Part shown: piece after piece, positions 44,157 to 53,419 of the stretch | Numbering within the stretch: position 1 is the stretch's first letter | Layout: every line of letters starts with the position of its first letter | Source: CAZKHG01 sp964552655 | GTDB lineage: Bacteria; Bacteroidota; Bacteroidia; Bacteroidales; Tenuifilaceae | DNA: 64,000 nt | Assembly: GCA_964552655.1 (NCBI GenBank) | Contig: CAZKHG010000010.1 | Location: 1 to 64,000, forward strand | Reading direction: 5' to 3' | Position numbers and translations under genes: made by a program | The notes under the pieces: model-generated | Databases searched by the model: none | Told to the model about the DNA's origin: nothing | Seen by the model: the letters and a program-made list of their open reading frames with translations, nothing else

Positions 44157-44978
44157 ATGAAAACCAGTATGTTAAACATTACAAAACTACCAGTTATCTT
44201 GTTGGCATTTGTAACAGTTTTATTTATTACAAGCTGTGGATCAAAACAGGCAAAAGAGGCAGAAGACACTTCAACAACCAAGGAGGAAGCATTCAAAAGT
44301 GTTACCAAATATCCTATTCCAACCTCATTTGAAGTGGTTATGCTTATCAATAAAGCAGGTGCTACCTATATTCTGAGCTTAAGTAACCCCGTTGAAAATG
44401 TGGACAAATATTTTACAGAAAAGAGCAAGGCGATCAACCTGGGAATTTACGGTGCCGATTTAAGCTATGCCAGCACATACCAGATGAAGCAGGAAACCAT
44501 GAATTACCTTAAAGTTTCCAAAAAGCTGATAGATGAGCTGCAAATCTCTTCTGCTTTCAACCTCAAGTTTGCCGAACGGGTGGAAAAGAACATAGACAAT
44601 AAAGATTCTTTAATAGCCATTATAACCGATTCATTCTACGACACATACGAGTTCCTGATGAATAACGGGAAGGATAATACCTCCCTGCTGGTTATGACCG
44701 GCAGCTGGATTGAAGGCCTTTACCTTACCACCCAAATGGCACAGGTAAGCAAGAACAACGCTGATATTATCAAGATCATTGGCAATCAGAAAGATCCTTT
44801 AAACAAGCTTATGGAGCTGCTGCAGCCAAATACCGCCGATACAGCAATTAACGAAATGGTAACCGCACTGAAACCTTTGGTTGATCTGTTTGCCGGTGTG
44901 CAAAGCGATAATATCTCAAACGAACAGTACAATAACATCAGTAAAGCAGTTGCCCAGCTGAGAAATAGCCTCATTTAG
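44157..44978 (+). CDS. Hypothetical helical lipoprotein
   Basis: Start at ATG 44157 (MKTSMLNITKLPVILLAFVTVLFITSC), giving a lipobox Cys at residue 27; the frame runs 43 codons upstream without a better start. The mature part, about 247 residues, is predicted to be almost all helical, without recognisable catalytic motifs (YLKVSKKLIDELQISSAF, SWIEGLYLTTQMAQVSKNNA). I do not recognise the family. It stands alone between dnaG and a 390-bp gap. Confidence 0.85.
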   Translation: MKTSMLNITKLPVILLAFVTVLFITSCGSKQAKEAEDTSTTKEEAFKSVTKYPIPTSFEVVMLINKAGATYILSLSNPVENVDKYFTEKSKAINLGIYGADLSYASTYQMKQETMNYLKVSKKLIDELQISSAFNLKFAERVEKNIDNKDSLIAIITDSFYDTYEFLMNNGKDNTSLLVMTGSWIEGLYLTTQMAQVSKNNADIIKIIGNQKDPLNKLMELLQPNTADTAINEMVTALKPLVDLFAGVQSDNISNEQYNNISKAVAQLRNSLI

Positions 44979-44995
44979 CTATTTCTGGGTTTTAT
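44961..44995 (+). terminator. Hairpin overlapping the stop codon of the helical lipoprotein gene
   Basis: AGAAATAGC (44961-44969) pairs perfectly with GCTATTTCT (44978-44986). The downstream run GGGTTTTAT is only weakly T-rich, so termination efficiency is uncertain. The stem includes the last codons of the gene. Confidence 0.5.
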
Positions 44996-45368
44996 AAAAT
45001 CGTTCTGTTAGAATTATTTAAAACCACAAGGACTTTTAGGTTAGCCCGGAATAATTTAAACTATTATTCTACAGCGGCTATACCCTGTTGGTCTTTGTGG
45101 TTTTCCCGTTTTTACAACCGGTTGAAATCAAAAAAAACCGGCAACTGATCAAATAAAATAAACAATTCACCCTCTTTCATGTTAATTGATTTTGGTTTTG
45201 TTAAACTTTTACATGATGTTTACGTAACGTTATTTGTTTTTGATTATCTGCTGATGGAATTTGGAAATACTGAGTTCAACAAACATCATCGGGTTTTATA
45301 TTAGCAGAATCTAAAATTGAGATAACAGGTTTTTTAGAAGTCATTTAAAATTCTATTGATAAATTGAT
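44979..45368. other. Gene-free 390-bp gap with a long imperfect inverted repeat
   Basis: No ORF of note. AAAACCACAAGGAC (45020-45033) and GTCTTTGTGGTTTT (45091-45104) are inverted copies with one mismatch, enclosing 57 bp. The rest is AT-rich and should hold the promoter of the NYN gene; I did not find an exact consensus promoter. Confidence 0.5.
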
Positions 45369-46289
45369 ATGAACGAAAGACAAGATTTGGTGCGCATAGG
45401 CGTGTTCTACGATGGGAATTACTTCCTGCATGTCAGCAACTACTACAACTATTTTCATACCCGCCGTAAAAGACTTAACATCGCCGGATTGCACGAGTTT
45501 ATACGCAACCTGGTGGCCCGCGAGGAAGAGGTGGATGCCCGGTATTGCCAGGTAATTGAGGCGCATTATTTCCGGGGCAGAATCAGCGCCCAGGAGGCAA
45601 GCCAGCGGGGGAACCAGCTGTACAACGACCGTGTATTTGATGATATTCTGATGTCCGAAGGAGTGGTAACGCATTACCTGCCCATTCGAACCCGTGGCGG
45701 TAAAAAGGACGATAAGGGCATTGATGTTTGGTTGGCGTTGGAAGCCTTTGAACAAGCGTTCTACAAACGGTTTAACGTTTTGGTGCTTATTACTTCAGAT
45801 GGCGATTATGTTCCGCTAATCCGTAAGCTCAACTCCATTGGGACAAAGGTTATGGTATTGAGCTGGGACTTCGATTACACCGATGACGCCGGCCGCGAAG
45901 TGGTTACAAGAACCTCGCAGGATCTCATCCGTGAGGTAACCTATCCTGTAGCCATGCACGAGCTGATTAACAACGGGCTGAAAGCTAACGACAGGCTCAT
46001 AGTGAACCTCTTTGCACAACAGGATTATGGACAGGTAAAGCAGGAAATTACTGCCAAAGAAGGCGAGCAGTATAAACATGGGCGGGCAATGAATATGAGC
46101 AGTGGTTACGGGTTTGTACAATTCCCCCCGAACAACCTGTTCTTCCACTACCTGGATGTGGTTGAGGGCGATTTTAACGAGATTCATGACGGGGATATGC
46201 TGGAATTCACCGTTGAGAAGAACGAAAAGGGACAGGATGTGGCCAAAAATGTGCGCAAAATAACCGATGAAGAGGAAAATGAATGGTAA
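45369..46289 (+). CDS. NYN-domain (PIN-like) RNase fused to a cold-shock-like RNA-binding domain
   Basis: 306 residues. The N-terminal 175 residues are a NYN/LabA-like fold: RIGVFYDGNYF with the metal-binding Asp, KKDDKGIDVWLALEAFE, LITSDGDYVPLIRKLNSIG. A helical linker follows (about 195-240). The C-terminal 65 residues resemble a cold-shock domain: SSGYGFVQFPPNNLFFHYLDV with the RNP-like GFV and FFH motifs, then DGDMLEFTVEKNEKGQDVAKNV. NYN proteins are metal-dependent RNases or nucleases; the cold-shock part suggests single-stranded RNA targeting. A strong terminator follows, so the gene appears monocistronic. Confidence 0.87.
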   Translation: MNERQDLVRIGVFYDGNYFLHVSNYYNYFHTRRKRLNIAGLHEFIRNLVAREEEVDARYCQVIEAHYFRGRISAQEASQRGNQLYNDRVFDDILMSEGVVTHYLPIRTRGGKKDDKGIDVWLALEAFEQAFYKRFNVLVLITSDGDYVPLIRKLNSIGTKVMVLSWDFDYTDDAGREVVTRTSQDLIREVTYPVAMHELINNGLKANDRLIVNLFAQQDYGQVKQEITAKEGEQYKHGRAMNMSSGYGFVQFPPNNLFFHYLDVVEGDFNEIHDGDMLEFTVEKNEKGQDVAKNVRKITDEEENEW

Positions 46290-46310
46290 TACTTACTGAC
46301 ATAATTTTAA

Positions 46311-46339
46311 AATCCCGATGCTTTCATCGGGATTTTTTT
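46311..46339 (+). terminator. Strong intrinsic terminator after the NYN gene
   Basis: AATCCCGATG pairs with CATCGGGATT around a CTTT loop, then a run of T to 46331. This is a classic rho-independent structure, 22 bp after the stop codon. Confidence 0.92.
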
Positions 46340-46439
46340 TTGATTTATCTTATCAAAAGGATACTTTTATATTTTACACTCTGTTTCAGTCGTTTATTAG
46401 AAAGGGGTGTTTAAAAATGAATATATTACCGTAAAAGTA

Positions 46440-48377
46440 ATGGTAAAAAGTAATGACTTCATTCAAGATAAATTTTTATTACTTGCCATAGTTGTAACTG
46501 CTGTAATCCTTCGTCTTGCTTCCCCTTTTGAAATACCTTATACCCACGATGAGCTGAGCGCTCTGTTCAGAACACATTTCTCAACCTTTTCTGAACTTAT
46601 TGAAAAAGGGGTAATGCCCGATGGCCATCCGGCAGGTATTCAGGTTTTCTTATACTATTGGACCAGACTATTTGGCTATTCAGAAATTGTTGTAAAACTT
46701 CCATTTATTGTATTCGGGGTGCTTGCAGTGGCGCTTACCTTTAGAATAGCCAGCATGTGGTACAACCGAACTGTTGGGTTTGTTAGCGCTGCATTTGTTT
46801 CGACACTACAATATACAGTAATATACAGCCAGATTGCACGCCCATATATTAGCGGTCTGTTCTTCTCCCTTACAATGGTTTATTTTTGGACTAAGGTTGT
46901 AACACACCCTCAGAAAAAGTTTCTTGTAAACGGGTTGATGTATCTTTTTGCCAGCATACTGTGTGCTTATAACCACTACTTTAGCCTTTTGTTCGCCATT
47001 ATTGTTGGGATTACCGGGATATTCATCATCAATAAAAAGTTCTTAATACGATACCTTCTCATTGGGGTGGCAATATCCATAGCATTCATTCCTCACTTCA
47101 GCATCTTTATTCACCACCTTAAGTTGGGTGGGGTGGAAGGGTGGTTAGGAAAACCGCAAAATGATTTTCTGGTTGAATATATCAGGTATGTATTTAATTT
47201 TTCCTCTGCTGTTTTTACAATGACTATGGGGCTAATGGTTTATGGTATTTTAAAAGGCAAAAAATCAGACATTAATTTAAAATTCTTACTGATTTCATTT
47301 TGCTGGTTTTTACTTCCTTTTCTGATTGGCTTTTTTTATTCCAGGTATTTTAGCGCTGTTCTGCAATACTCCGTTTTGATTTTTAGTTTTCCTTTTCTGC
47401 TGTTTTTTTTATTTGGTCACATCCCCGAATTACAAGTGAAACAAAAGTGGGTAATTGTGTCATTGATCCTATTTGTCAATACTCTTTCACTGATATTGGA
47501 AAGGAAACATTATATAATATTCTATAGCTCCCCCTTCGAAAATATTGTGATTAACCACAATATATGTAAAAAGACTTATCCGGATTGTATTTCAATAATT
47601 GATTCCGACAAGGAAATTTCAAAATTCTATATTGATAAGCTCAAGTTGGACTCAAACCTTATTTGGTTCAATCGTTTTATTTCTTTACAGGATTTTATAC
47701 ATTTTTTGCAGGCTGAGGATAAAAGCCATCTTTACTTTGGATGTGTTTCAGGCAGCAACCCGATTCTTGTTTCAATTATTCAGGATTATTACCCATACAT
47801 CGAATGGCAAAAAAACTATGCTGGAGGAACATCATACTTTTTTTCCAAAATAGGAGTATCAGGTTATCAGCTTCCGGTTTACTCATCGAATATGTCCTTT
47901 GAGAAGGGGGTCGCTGAATGGTCAGTTGGGGATAAGAATAGTTGGGTTGATTCGATTTCTTTCAATGGAAGTCATTCCTATTTAATTGACGAGAAGCAGG
48001 TGTGGAGTCCAACCTATACCAACAAGTTAAGTAAAATCATTAACAGCAGGAATAATTTTATTGACGTCTCGGTTTATATCATGCCTATTGATTATCCCGA
48101 AAATGTGTTTCTGGTCTCATCTCTCGAATCCAAAGGGAAAAATGTGGATTGGAGGGCAACCCCATTTGAATTATATACTCCCAACAATGCTAAGAGAAAA
48201 GAATGGGTTAAAATACATCATACTATTAAGTTGTCGGATGTATATTTTAAAAGCAATAAAATAGAGCTAAAAGTTTACATTTGGAATAAAGGCGGTAAAA
48301 GGTTAATTATTGATAATTTTGAAATTAAAACCCGAAAGGGGAATCCGATTATTTATGGGTTGATTCAGAAAATTTAA
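46440..48377 (+). CDS. GT-C-like (GT39/PMT-family) multi-membrane glycosyltransferase
   Basis: ATG at 46440 (MVKSNDFIQDKF) is preferred to GTG 46407. About ten hydrophobic helices occupy residues 10-370. The first extracytoplasmic loop carries the acidic motif YTHDELSALFRTHF expected of lipid-sugar-dependent GT-C enzymes such as GT39 and ArnT. From about residue 375 the protein is soluble, with a C-terminal beta-sandwich (about 490-645: VYSSNMSFEKGVAEWSVGD, RLIIDNFEIKTRKGNP) that resembles a carbohydrate-binding module. Acceptor and donor are unknown. It is the first gene of a three-gene cluster bounded by terminators. Confidence 0.75.
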   Translation: MVKSNDFIQDKFLLLAIVVTAVILRLASPFEIPYTHDELSALFRTHFSTFSELIEKGVMPDGHPAGIQVFLYYWTRLFGYSEIVVKLPFIVFGVLAVALTFRIASMWYNRTVGFVSAAFVSTLQYTVIYSQIARPYISGLFFSLTMVYFWTKVVTHPQKKFLVNGLMYLFASILCAYNHYFSLLFAIIVGITGIFIINKKFLIRYLLIGVAISIAFIPHFSIFIHHLKLGGVEGWLGKPQNDFLVEYIRYVFNFSSAVFTMTMGLMVYGILKGKKSDINLKFLLISFCWFLLPFLIGFFYSRYFSAVLQYSVLIFSFPFLLFFLFGHIPELQVKQKWVIVSLILFVNTLSLILERKHYIIFYSSPFENIVINHNICKKTYPDCISIIDSDKEISKFYIDKLKLDSNLIWFNRFISLQDFIHFLQAEDKSHLYFGCVSGSNPILVSIIQDYYPYIEWQKNYAGGTSYFFSKIGVSGYQLPVYSSNMSFEKGVAEWSVGDKNSWVDSISFNGSHSYLIDEKQVWSPTYTNKLSKIINSRNNFIDVSVYIMPIDYPENVFLVSSLESKGKNVDWRATPFELYTPNNAKRKEWVKIHHTIKLSDVYFKSNKIELKVYIWNKGGKRLIIDNFEIKTRKGNPIIYGLIQKI

Positions 48378-48503
48378 TTGCTGTTATATACGATCCTGGG
48401 TGAACAAACGAAAACTTAAGTAAGCGATTAAAAGGGGAATGCATCTGCCCCTAAATGGCTATTTCCTAAAATATATATTTAATAAGGGTAGGCATTTATA
48501 TAA

Positions 48504-48818
48504 ATGAATATTTTGGAAGATATCAAAAAACAACACCCTGCAGTTGAAGTATCCGGGTGGGATTGGAATAGCAAAAATGGTTTTAGTAAGCGCCCTTTTC
48601 CATGGTCTCATTTTTATATAACTTGGGATGGTTACCTTGTCCCATGTTGTTCCAAACCATTCCCAAAGGAGTTAAATTTTGGAAATGTTTTTGAAAATGG
48701 GGTGATTTCATGTTTAAATATCGCAGAATTTGAAGATTTTAGAGCGGGTTGGTATAAAAACAACCCACAAGAGTTTTGTAACAAGTGCCACTTTATCGGT
48801 ATTGAGCCATTAACCTGA
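48504..48818 (+). CDS. Stand-alone SPASM/Twitch-like Fe-S domain protein, possibly a radical SAM remnant
   Basis: 104 residues that resemble only the C-terminal auxiliary-cluster part of radical SAM proteins: PWSHFYITWDGYLVPCCSKP, FGNVFENGVISC, then FCNKCHF. Cysteines are at 48, 49, 70, 92 and 95. The CxxxCxxC radical SAM core is absent, and the 126 bp upstream hold no matching sequence. ATG at 48504 follows a short AT-rich stretch. It is either a decayed radical SAM/SPASM gene or a genuine small Fe-S or zinc protein. Intact frame and tight spacing to the next gene (14 bp) argue for an expressed protein. Confidence 0.7.
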   Translation: MNILEDIKKQHPAVEVSGWDWNSKNGFSKRPFPWSHFYITWDGYLVPCCSKPFPKELNFGNVFENGVISCLNIAEFEDFRAGWYKNNPQEFCNKCHFIGIEPLT

Positions 48819-48832
48819 TATTAAACCATTCA

Positions 48833-50317
48833 ATGATTTCATTTAAAGGGCGATATCTTTTCTATATTCAGCTGCTGTTGTTTCTGCTGTTGTATCTATT
48901 CTTATTTACAAACAACAGCTCCATAGATGGTTGGGGTTTTGCCGCCTATATCAAGCAAGGGGAACAGCTTTTCCTGCCCCATCACCTGCTATATAATTTT
49001 ATAGGGTTTATTTGGGTAAAAGCAGTTGGCCTTATGGGTGATTTTGATGTTCTTACTTTATTAAAAGCGATGAACTCAGTTTTTGCGATCCTGTCGCTCG
49101 TGGTATTAGGGTTTATACTTCGGCTGTTTAAGCTCGAATGGAACAGGGTGAACAGCTGGGTTTTATTTGTTGCCTCCTCATGGGGATTTATGAGGTATGC
49201 CACAGAAAATGAGGCTTATATATTGCCAATTTTTTTCGCACTAATCGGGAGTCTATTCTATGTTAAATACTACCAGAATAGCAAACCAATAAACCTTTTT
49301 TATTCCGGGACTTTTTCTGCCATTGCCTGTTTATTTCACCAGGTGATGTTCTTCTGGTGGCTAGCAATGCTCACAGGGGTGTTATATAAAGGCAGGGTTA
49401 AATCAATTCTTTGGTTTGTGTTACCTGCATTGCTGGTACCAATCAGCTATATGCTGGTTTTGTTCTACTACTACAAAACGCCGCTTTCTTTAAACACCCT
49501 TTCACAGTTTGTTTTCAGAGATTTTTACTCTGGCGATGCGAATATCAACACCTCTTTTAACGGGTTACTTTTAACAGCAATCAGCCTGTTCAGGAATTTC
49601 ATTCAGGTGCATGGGTATGTGTTCCGGTTACACCCAATTTACCTGATTGCCGGATTAATGTTGATAATACTTGCCTCTTTGGGCGGAATAAAATTAATAC
49701 GTGTTAAATGGAATTGGTTGATGCTTAAAGTTATGGTGGTTTGGGTTCATGCCCTTGCCATTCTTCTACAGCTTCTTTTTGCATTCTTCGCCCATGGTAA
49801 TGCAGAGTTTATGGTGATGATCCCCTTTTTACTTGCTATCACCTTTGCTCAAATTATAAAAAATGATTTGAAATACCTGAGTTTTATCGCAACAGGTATG
49901 CTAATCTGGAATATTTCGGTTGGTTTAATCCCCTTGCACTTTTTCGATTTGGATAATAGCCGGTTTATTTCAACCCGAATAGTTGATGGACAAAAGAATA
50001 CCCTTAATGAACTCTACATCCTTTTCAATAAACCACGGGTTGAGAATGAGGTTAAATATTACACTGGATACTACCCTCAGAATATAGTTTCAGGAACAAC
50101 AAACGGGGAAAGATCAACAATAGACCTAATTAAAAAAGCAATTGCTGACGGCGGGAAAGTTTGCACAGATTTAATTAACAGACCCCGAACCCTATCGCGC
50201 GAAAACTGGTTTATAACACCTTACTGCGATAGCCTGTTTACAGGGTATAACCAAGTTAAAACAGATTCCACAACAACATTATCAGGCAAATACTATTTGT
50301 ACAGAATTGAAATGTAG
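48833..50317 (+). CDS. Multi-membrane protein, GT-C-like
   Basis: 494 residues with about ten hydrophobic segments between 8 and 385 (FYIQLLLFLLLYLFLF, SVFAILSLVVLGFIL, LYKGRVKSILWFVLPALL, AILLQLLFAFFAHG). The first outside loop contains SIDGWGFAAYIKQGEQLF, an Asp placed as in GT-C enzymes, followed by HHLLYNFIGF. A short soluble tail ends the protein (NRPRTLSRENWF). No family motif is decisive; a polyprenyl-sugar-dependent transferase is the best guess from topology and its GT-C neighbour. Confidence 0.7.
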   Translation: MISFKGRYLFYIQLLLFLLLYLFLFTNNSSIDGWGFAAYIKQGEQLFLPHHLLYNFIGFIWVKAVGLMGDFDVLTLLKAMNSVFAILSLVVLGFILRLFKLEWNRVNSWVLFVASSWGFMRYATENEAYILPIFFALIGSLFYVKYYQNSKPINLFYSGTFSAIACLFHQVMFFWWLAMLTGVLYKGRVKSILWFVLPALLVPISYMLVLFYYYKTPLSLNTLSQFVFRDFYSGDANINTSFNGLLLTAISLFRNFIQVHGYVFRLHPIYLIAGLMLIILASLGGIKLIRVKWNWLMLKVMVVWVHALAILLQLLFAFFAHGNAEFMVMIPFLLAITFAQIIKNDLKYLSFIATGMLIWNISVGLIPLHFFDLDNSRFISTRIVDGQKNTLNELYILFNKPRVENEVKYYTGYYPQNIVSGTTNGERSTIDLIKKAIADGGKVCTDLINRPRTLSRENWFITPYCDSLFTGYNQVKTDSTTTLSGKYYLYRIEM

Positions 50318-50335
50318 GGTCATCCTATTCAAACA

Positions 50336-50370
50336 AAAACCCTGCTGGTTCTCAACAGCAGGGTTTTTTA
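50336..50370. terminator. Strong bidirectional intrinsic terminator
   Basis: AAAAACCCTGCTG pairs with CAGCAGGGTTTTTT around a short loop. It has A/T tracts on both sides and lies between convergent genes, so it can serve both the GT-C cluster and nrdJ. Confidence 0.92.
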
Positions 50371-50404
50371 ACGGGTGTTAATATAGAAAGAAAGTAAAAA
50401 AGGT

Positions 50405-52972
50405 CTAACCGCATTTTGAATGCCCGCAATCCTTGCAGATCAGGCATCCTTCCTGGTAAACCAGCGAGGCAGATCCACACTCGGGGCATTTTTTCCCCTC
50501 TTTTGCCTTGGTGCCATCCGGGATATATTTTCTTAGAGCCCTTTCAACACCGGCCTTCCATGTATTAATAGTCTCACTGTCAAGGCGGAGTGATGAAACC
50601 AGGTTGACAACATCCGGGATTGGCATCCCATTTCGTAGAACGCCGGATATGAGCTTTGCGTAGTTCCAAAACTCCGAGTTGAACATGTGCGATAATCCGC
50701 CAAGGGTGTTTGTGTAGCCATATTTATCAACATACTGGAAATCGTACCGGCTGGAATTCTCATCGGTTATTTTAATAATTTTTCCCCGGGTTACCAGTTT
50801 TGGTATTGGAAGAACATCATCTTCCTGGATACCGGTGAATATTTCATAAGGGCGGCCATCATAAAGTCCAACAAAGGCAACCCAGTTTTCGTGGTTATTC
50901 TTAAAGCGGATTACATCACACTCAAGCACATCCGGCCGTTTGGTTGGGAACACCGATGGTGTTGTTTCTTTTTCCTTTTTGTTTGAGATTAAAACGCCAT
51001 CGCGGGAACCTTCACGGTAAACAGTGCATCCCTTGCACCCGCTTTCCCAGGCCGTTTGATAAACTTTAGCCACTACATCTTCCGTGGCATCGGAAGGAAG
51101 GTTTACCGTAACGCTGATAGAATGGTCAACCCATTTCTGGATGCCCCCCTGCATTTTTACCTTACTCACCCAATCCACGTCATTTGAGGTGGCTTTATAG
51201 TAAGGCGATTTTTTCACCAGTTCATTTACCTGTTCGTCGTTGTATGATTTTACTTCATCGGGCTTATAGCCATTTACCTCCAGCCAGGTCAGGAATTTGT
51301 GATGGAAAACGTTAAATTCCTCCCAGGTATCGCCTACACCATCAACATAAGTTGCCTTGGCGTTTTTATCGCCCGGGTTGATCTTCCTGCGGCGCTTATA
51401 AACCGGAAGGAATACAGGTTCGATCCCTGAGGTGGTTTGGGTCATCAGGCTGGTTGTCCCGGTTGGGGCAATGGTGAGCAGGGCAATATTCCTGCGGCCA
51501 TACTTAACCATGTCGTTATAGAGCGTTTCATCCTCCTGTTTCAACCGGTTGATAAACGGGTTATTCTTTTCGCGCTGAGGATCAAATATGGGGAACGGAC
51601 CACGTTCACGGGCAAGGTTAACCGATGAGCGATAGGTTTCAAGGGCAAGGGTCTTTTGAACCTCAACGGCAAAATCAATTGCAATATCCGAACCATATCG
51701 TAAATTCAATGCTGCCAGCATATCTCCTTCTGCAGTTATACCAATACCTGTTCTGCGCCCCTCAATCGCTTTTTGCCGGATTTTTCGCCATAAATTACGT
51801 TCAACTTGTTTTATCTCCTCGTCCTCAGGGTCGTTTTCAATTTTAAGCTGTATGGCGTCTATTTTTTCAAGCTCCAGGTCGATGATATCGTCCATAATTC
51901 GTTGAGCGGCAATAGCATGTTTTTTGAAAAGATCGAAGTTAAATTTGGCATTTGGAGTAAAGGGGTTCTCCACATAGCTGTATAAATTCAGGGCAATTAG
52001 TCGGCAGCTATCATAGGTGCAAAGAGGGATTTCCCCGCAGGGGTTAGTTGATACAGTTTTATACCCTAAATCGGCATAGCAATCGGGAACAGATTCCCTG
52101 ATTATTGTATCCCAGAAGAGCACGCCTGGTTCGGCTGATTTCCATGCATTATGTACAATCTTTTTCCAGAGTTTCTGGGCATCAATCTCATTCCGGTATT
52201 TAGGTTTTGTGCCGTTTATAGGATATTGTTGCACGTAAGTTTTTTCATTGAGGGCGGCCTGCATGAATTCGTCATCAATTTTAACCGATACGTTGGCCCC
52301 GGTAATCTTCCCGGGTTCCATTTTTGCATCAATAAATTTCTCAGAATCGGGGTGTTTAATCGAAATGCTGAGCATTAAAGCCCCCCGGCGACCGTCCTGA
52401 GCAACTTCACGGGTTGAGTTGGAATACCGTTCCATAAAAGGAACCACCCCGGTAGAGGTGAGCGCGCTGTTTAAAACCGGACTGCCCTTGGGCCGGATAT
52501 GCGATAAATCGTGCCCAACGCCACCCCGGCGTTTCATCAGCTGAACCTGCTCCTCATCAATTTTAAGTATCCCGCCATAGGAATCGGCTTCATTCTTGGT
52601 GCCAATCACAAAACAGTTGGAGAGTGAGGCAATTTGATACTTGTTGCCAATCCCTGTCATGGGGCCACCCTGTGGTACGATGTAACGGAAATCTTTCAGG
52701 AGTTCATAGATTTCATCTTCAGTCATCGGGTTGGCGTATTTCCTTTCGATCCTGGCAATCTCCGATGCGATCCTACGGTGCATATCATCGGGGGAGAGCT
52801 CGAATATCCGGCCAAACGAATCTTTTAGGGCGTATTTGCTAACCCACACCTTTGCAGCCATTTCATCGCCATTAAAATATTTAATGGCGGTTTCCACCGC
52901 AGCATCGTGCGAAAAAATCTTCTGTTTTTCTAAGGTGTCGCTCATTACGGTTAATTTATCCTCCGTACTCAT
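50405..52972 (-). CDS. nrdJ: Adenosylcobalamin-dependent (class II) ribonucleotide reductase
   Basis: 855 residues. Reduces ribonucleotides to deoxyribonucleotides with B12 and needs no oxygen. Supporting blocks are IASLSNCFVIG (first redox Cys), RRGGVGHDLSHIRPKGS, NPCGEIPLCTYDSCRLIALN (radical Cys and catalytic Glu), TIAPTGTTSLMTQTTSGIEP and ESGCKGCTVYREGSRDGVL. The extreme C-terminus is a four-cysteine zinc ribbon (KCPECG and CKDCG), with additional thiols for rereduction. Start ATG 52972. No cobalamin riboswitch or NrdR box was recognised upstream, but a 9-bp inverted repeat lies 40-65 bp before the start. Confidence 0.96.
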   Translation of the reverse strand: MSTEDKLTVMSDTLEKQKIFSHDAAVETAIKYFNGDEMAAKVWVSKYALKDSFGRIFELSPDDMHRRIASEIARIERKYANPMTEDEIYELLKDFRYIVPQGGPMTGIGNKYQIASLSNCFVIGTKNEADSYGGILKIDEEQVQLMKRRGGVGHDLSHIRPKGSPVLNSALTSTGVVPFMERYSNSTREVAQDGRRGALMLSISIKHPDSEKFIDAKMEPGKITGANVSVKIDDEFMQAALNEKTYVQQYPINGTKPKYRNEIDAQKLWKKIVHNAWKSAEPGVLFWDTIIRESVPDCYADLGYKTVSTNPCGEIPLCTYDSCRLIALNLYSYVENPFTPNAKFNFDLFKKHAIAAQRIMDDIIDLELEKIDAIQLKIENDPEDEEIKQVERNLWRKIRQKAIEGRRTGIGITAEGDMLAALNLRYGSDIAIDFAVEVQKTLALETYRSSVNLARERGPFPIFDPQREKNNPFINRLKQEDETLYNDMVKYGRRNIALLTIAPTGTTSLMTQTTSGIEPVFLPVYKRRRKINPGDKNAKATYVDGVGDTWEEFNVFHHKFLTWLEVNGYKPDEVKSYNDEQVNELVKKSPYYKATSNDVDWVSKVKMQGGIQKWVDHSISVTVNLPSDATEDVVAKVYQTAWESGCKGCTVYREGSRDGVLISNKKEKETTPSVFPTKRPDVLECDVIRFKNNHENWVAFVGLYDGRPYEIFTGIQEDDVLPIPKLVTRGKIIKITDENSSRYDFQYVDKYGYTNTLGGLSHMFNSEFWNYAKLISGVLRNGMPIPDVVNLVSSLRLDSETINTWKAGVERALRKYIPDGTKAKEGKKCPECGSASLVYQEGCLICKDCGHSKCG

Positions 52973-53419
52973 TTTATATCAGGTCTAATTATGGTTTGAT
53001 TTGTTAATTTAACTTTAAGTGTTTGAACTTAAAGTTGATCGGGTTTTCTCAAAAAGTTAAGAAAACATTTACGAATGTATTAAACTGGAATGAATTTAAC
53101 CCAGCTAAATCAGCCCCAAAATATTAACATTGATTTGTAGTTATTAACAAGGCAATGTGCTGATAAACAAATTGATATATAAATACATTAGTAATCAGCA
53201 ATTAAGGAAACCTGCGTTGTTTACTGGTTGTAAATGAGAAATTTGAAGAGAGAAATTGGATTTACCAGTTGAAGATGTTATCTTTTAATTATCATCAAAT
53301 CAAATAAATGCAAGGTTTATTTAAAATTAAAAATTTGTAAAATCATACAATAATCAGAGAAACAAAAGGGTAGAATTAAGCAAGTGGATTTTATGATTAG
53401 ATATTAACAGCTGTTAAGG
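52973..53419. other. Gene-free AT-rich region upstream of nrdJ
   Basis: About 450 bp with no ORF. It holds the inverted repeat at 53011-53036 and otherwise low-complexity AT sequence. It should contain the nrdJ promoter (minus strand). I did not recognise a cobalamin riboswitch core here. Confidence 0.5.
53011..53036. promoter_or_regulatory. Interrupted palindrome before nrdJ
   Basis: AACTTTAAG (53011-53019) and CTTAAAGTT (53028-53036) are perfect 9-bp arms with an 8-bp spacer. The site is 39-64 bp upstream of the nrdJ ATG. It may be an operator or a 5' UTR hairpin. It does not resemble the known NrdR box. Confidence 0.5.

Noticed and set aside
45345..46187. Minus-strand ORFs over the NYN gene
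   Set aside because: Antisense shadows; the plus frame carries the conserved NYN and cold-shock motifs.
52030..52050. TTTCCCCGCAGGGG in nrdJ resembling the short palindrome at about 25280
   Set aside because: In nrdJ it encodes the conserved CGEIP segment, so the match is coincidental.
52973..53419. Cobalamin riboswitch upstream of nrdJ
   Set aside because: I looked for the conserved core on the minus strand by eye and did not find it; a covariance-model search would be decisive.
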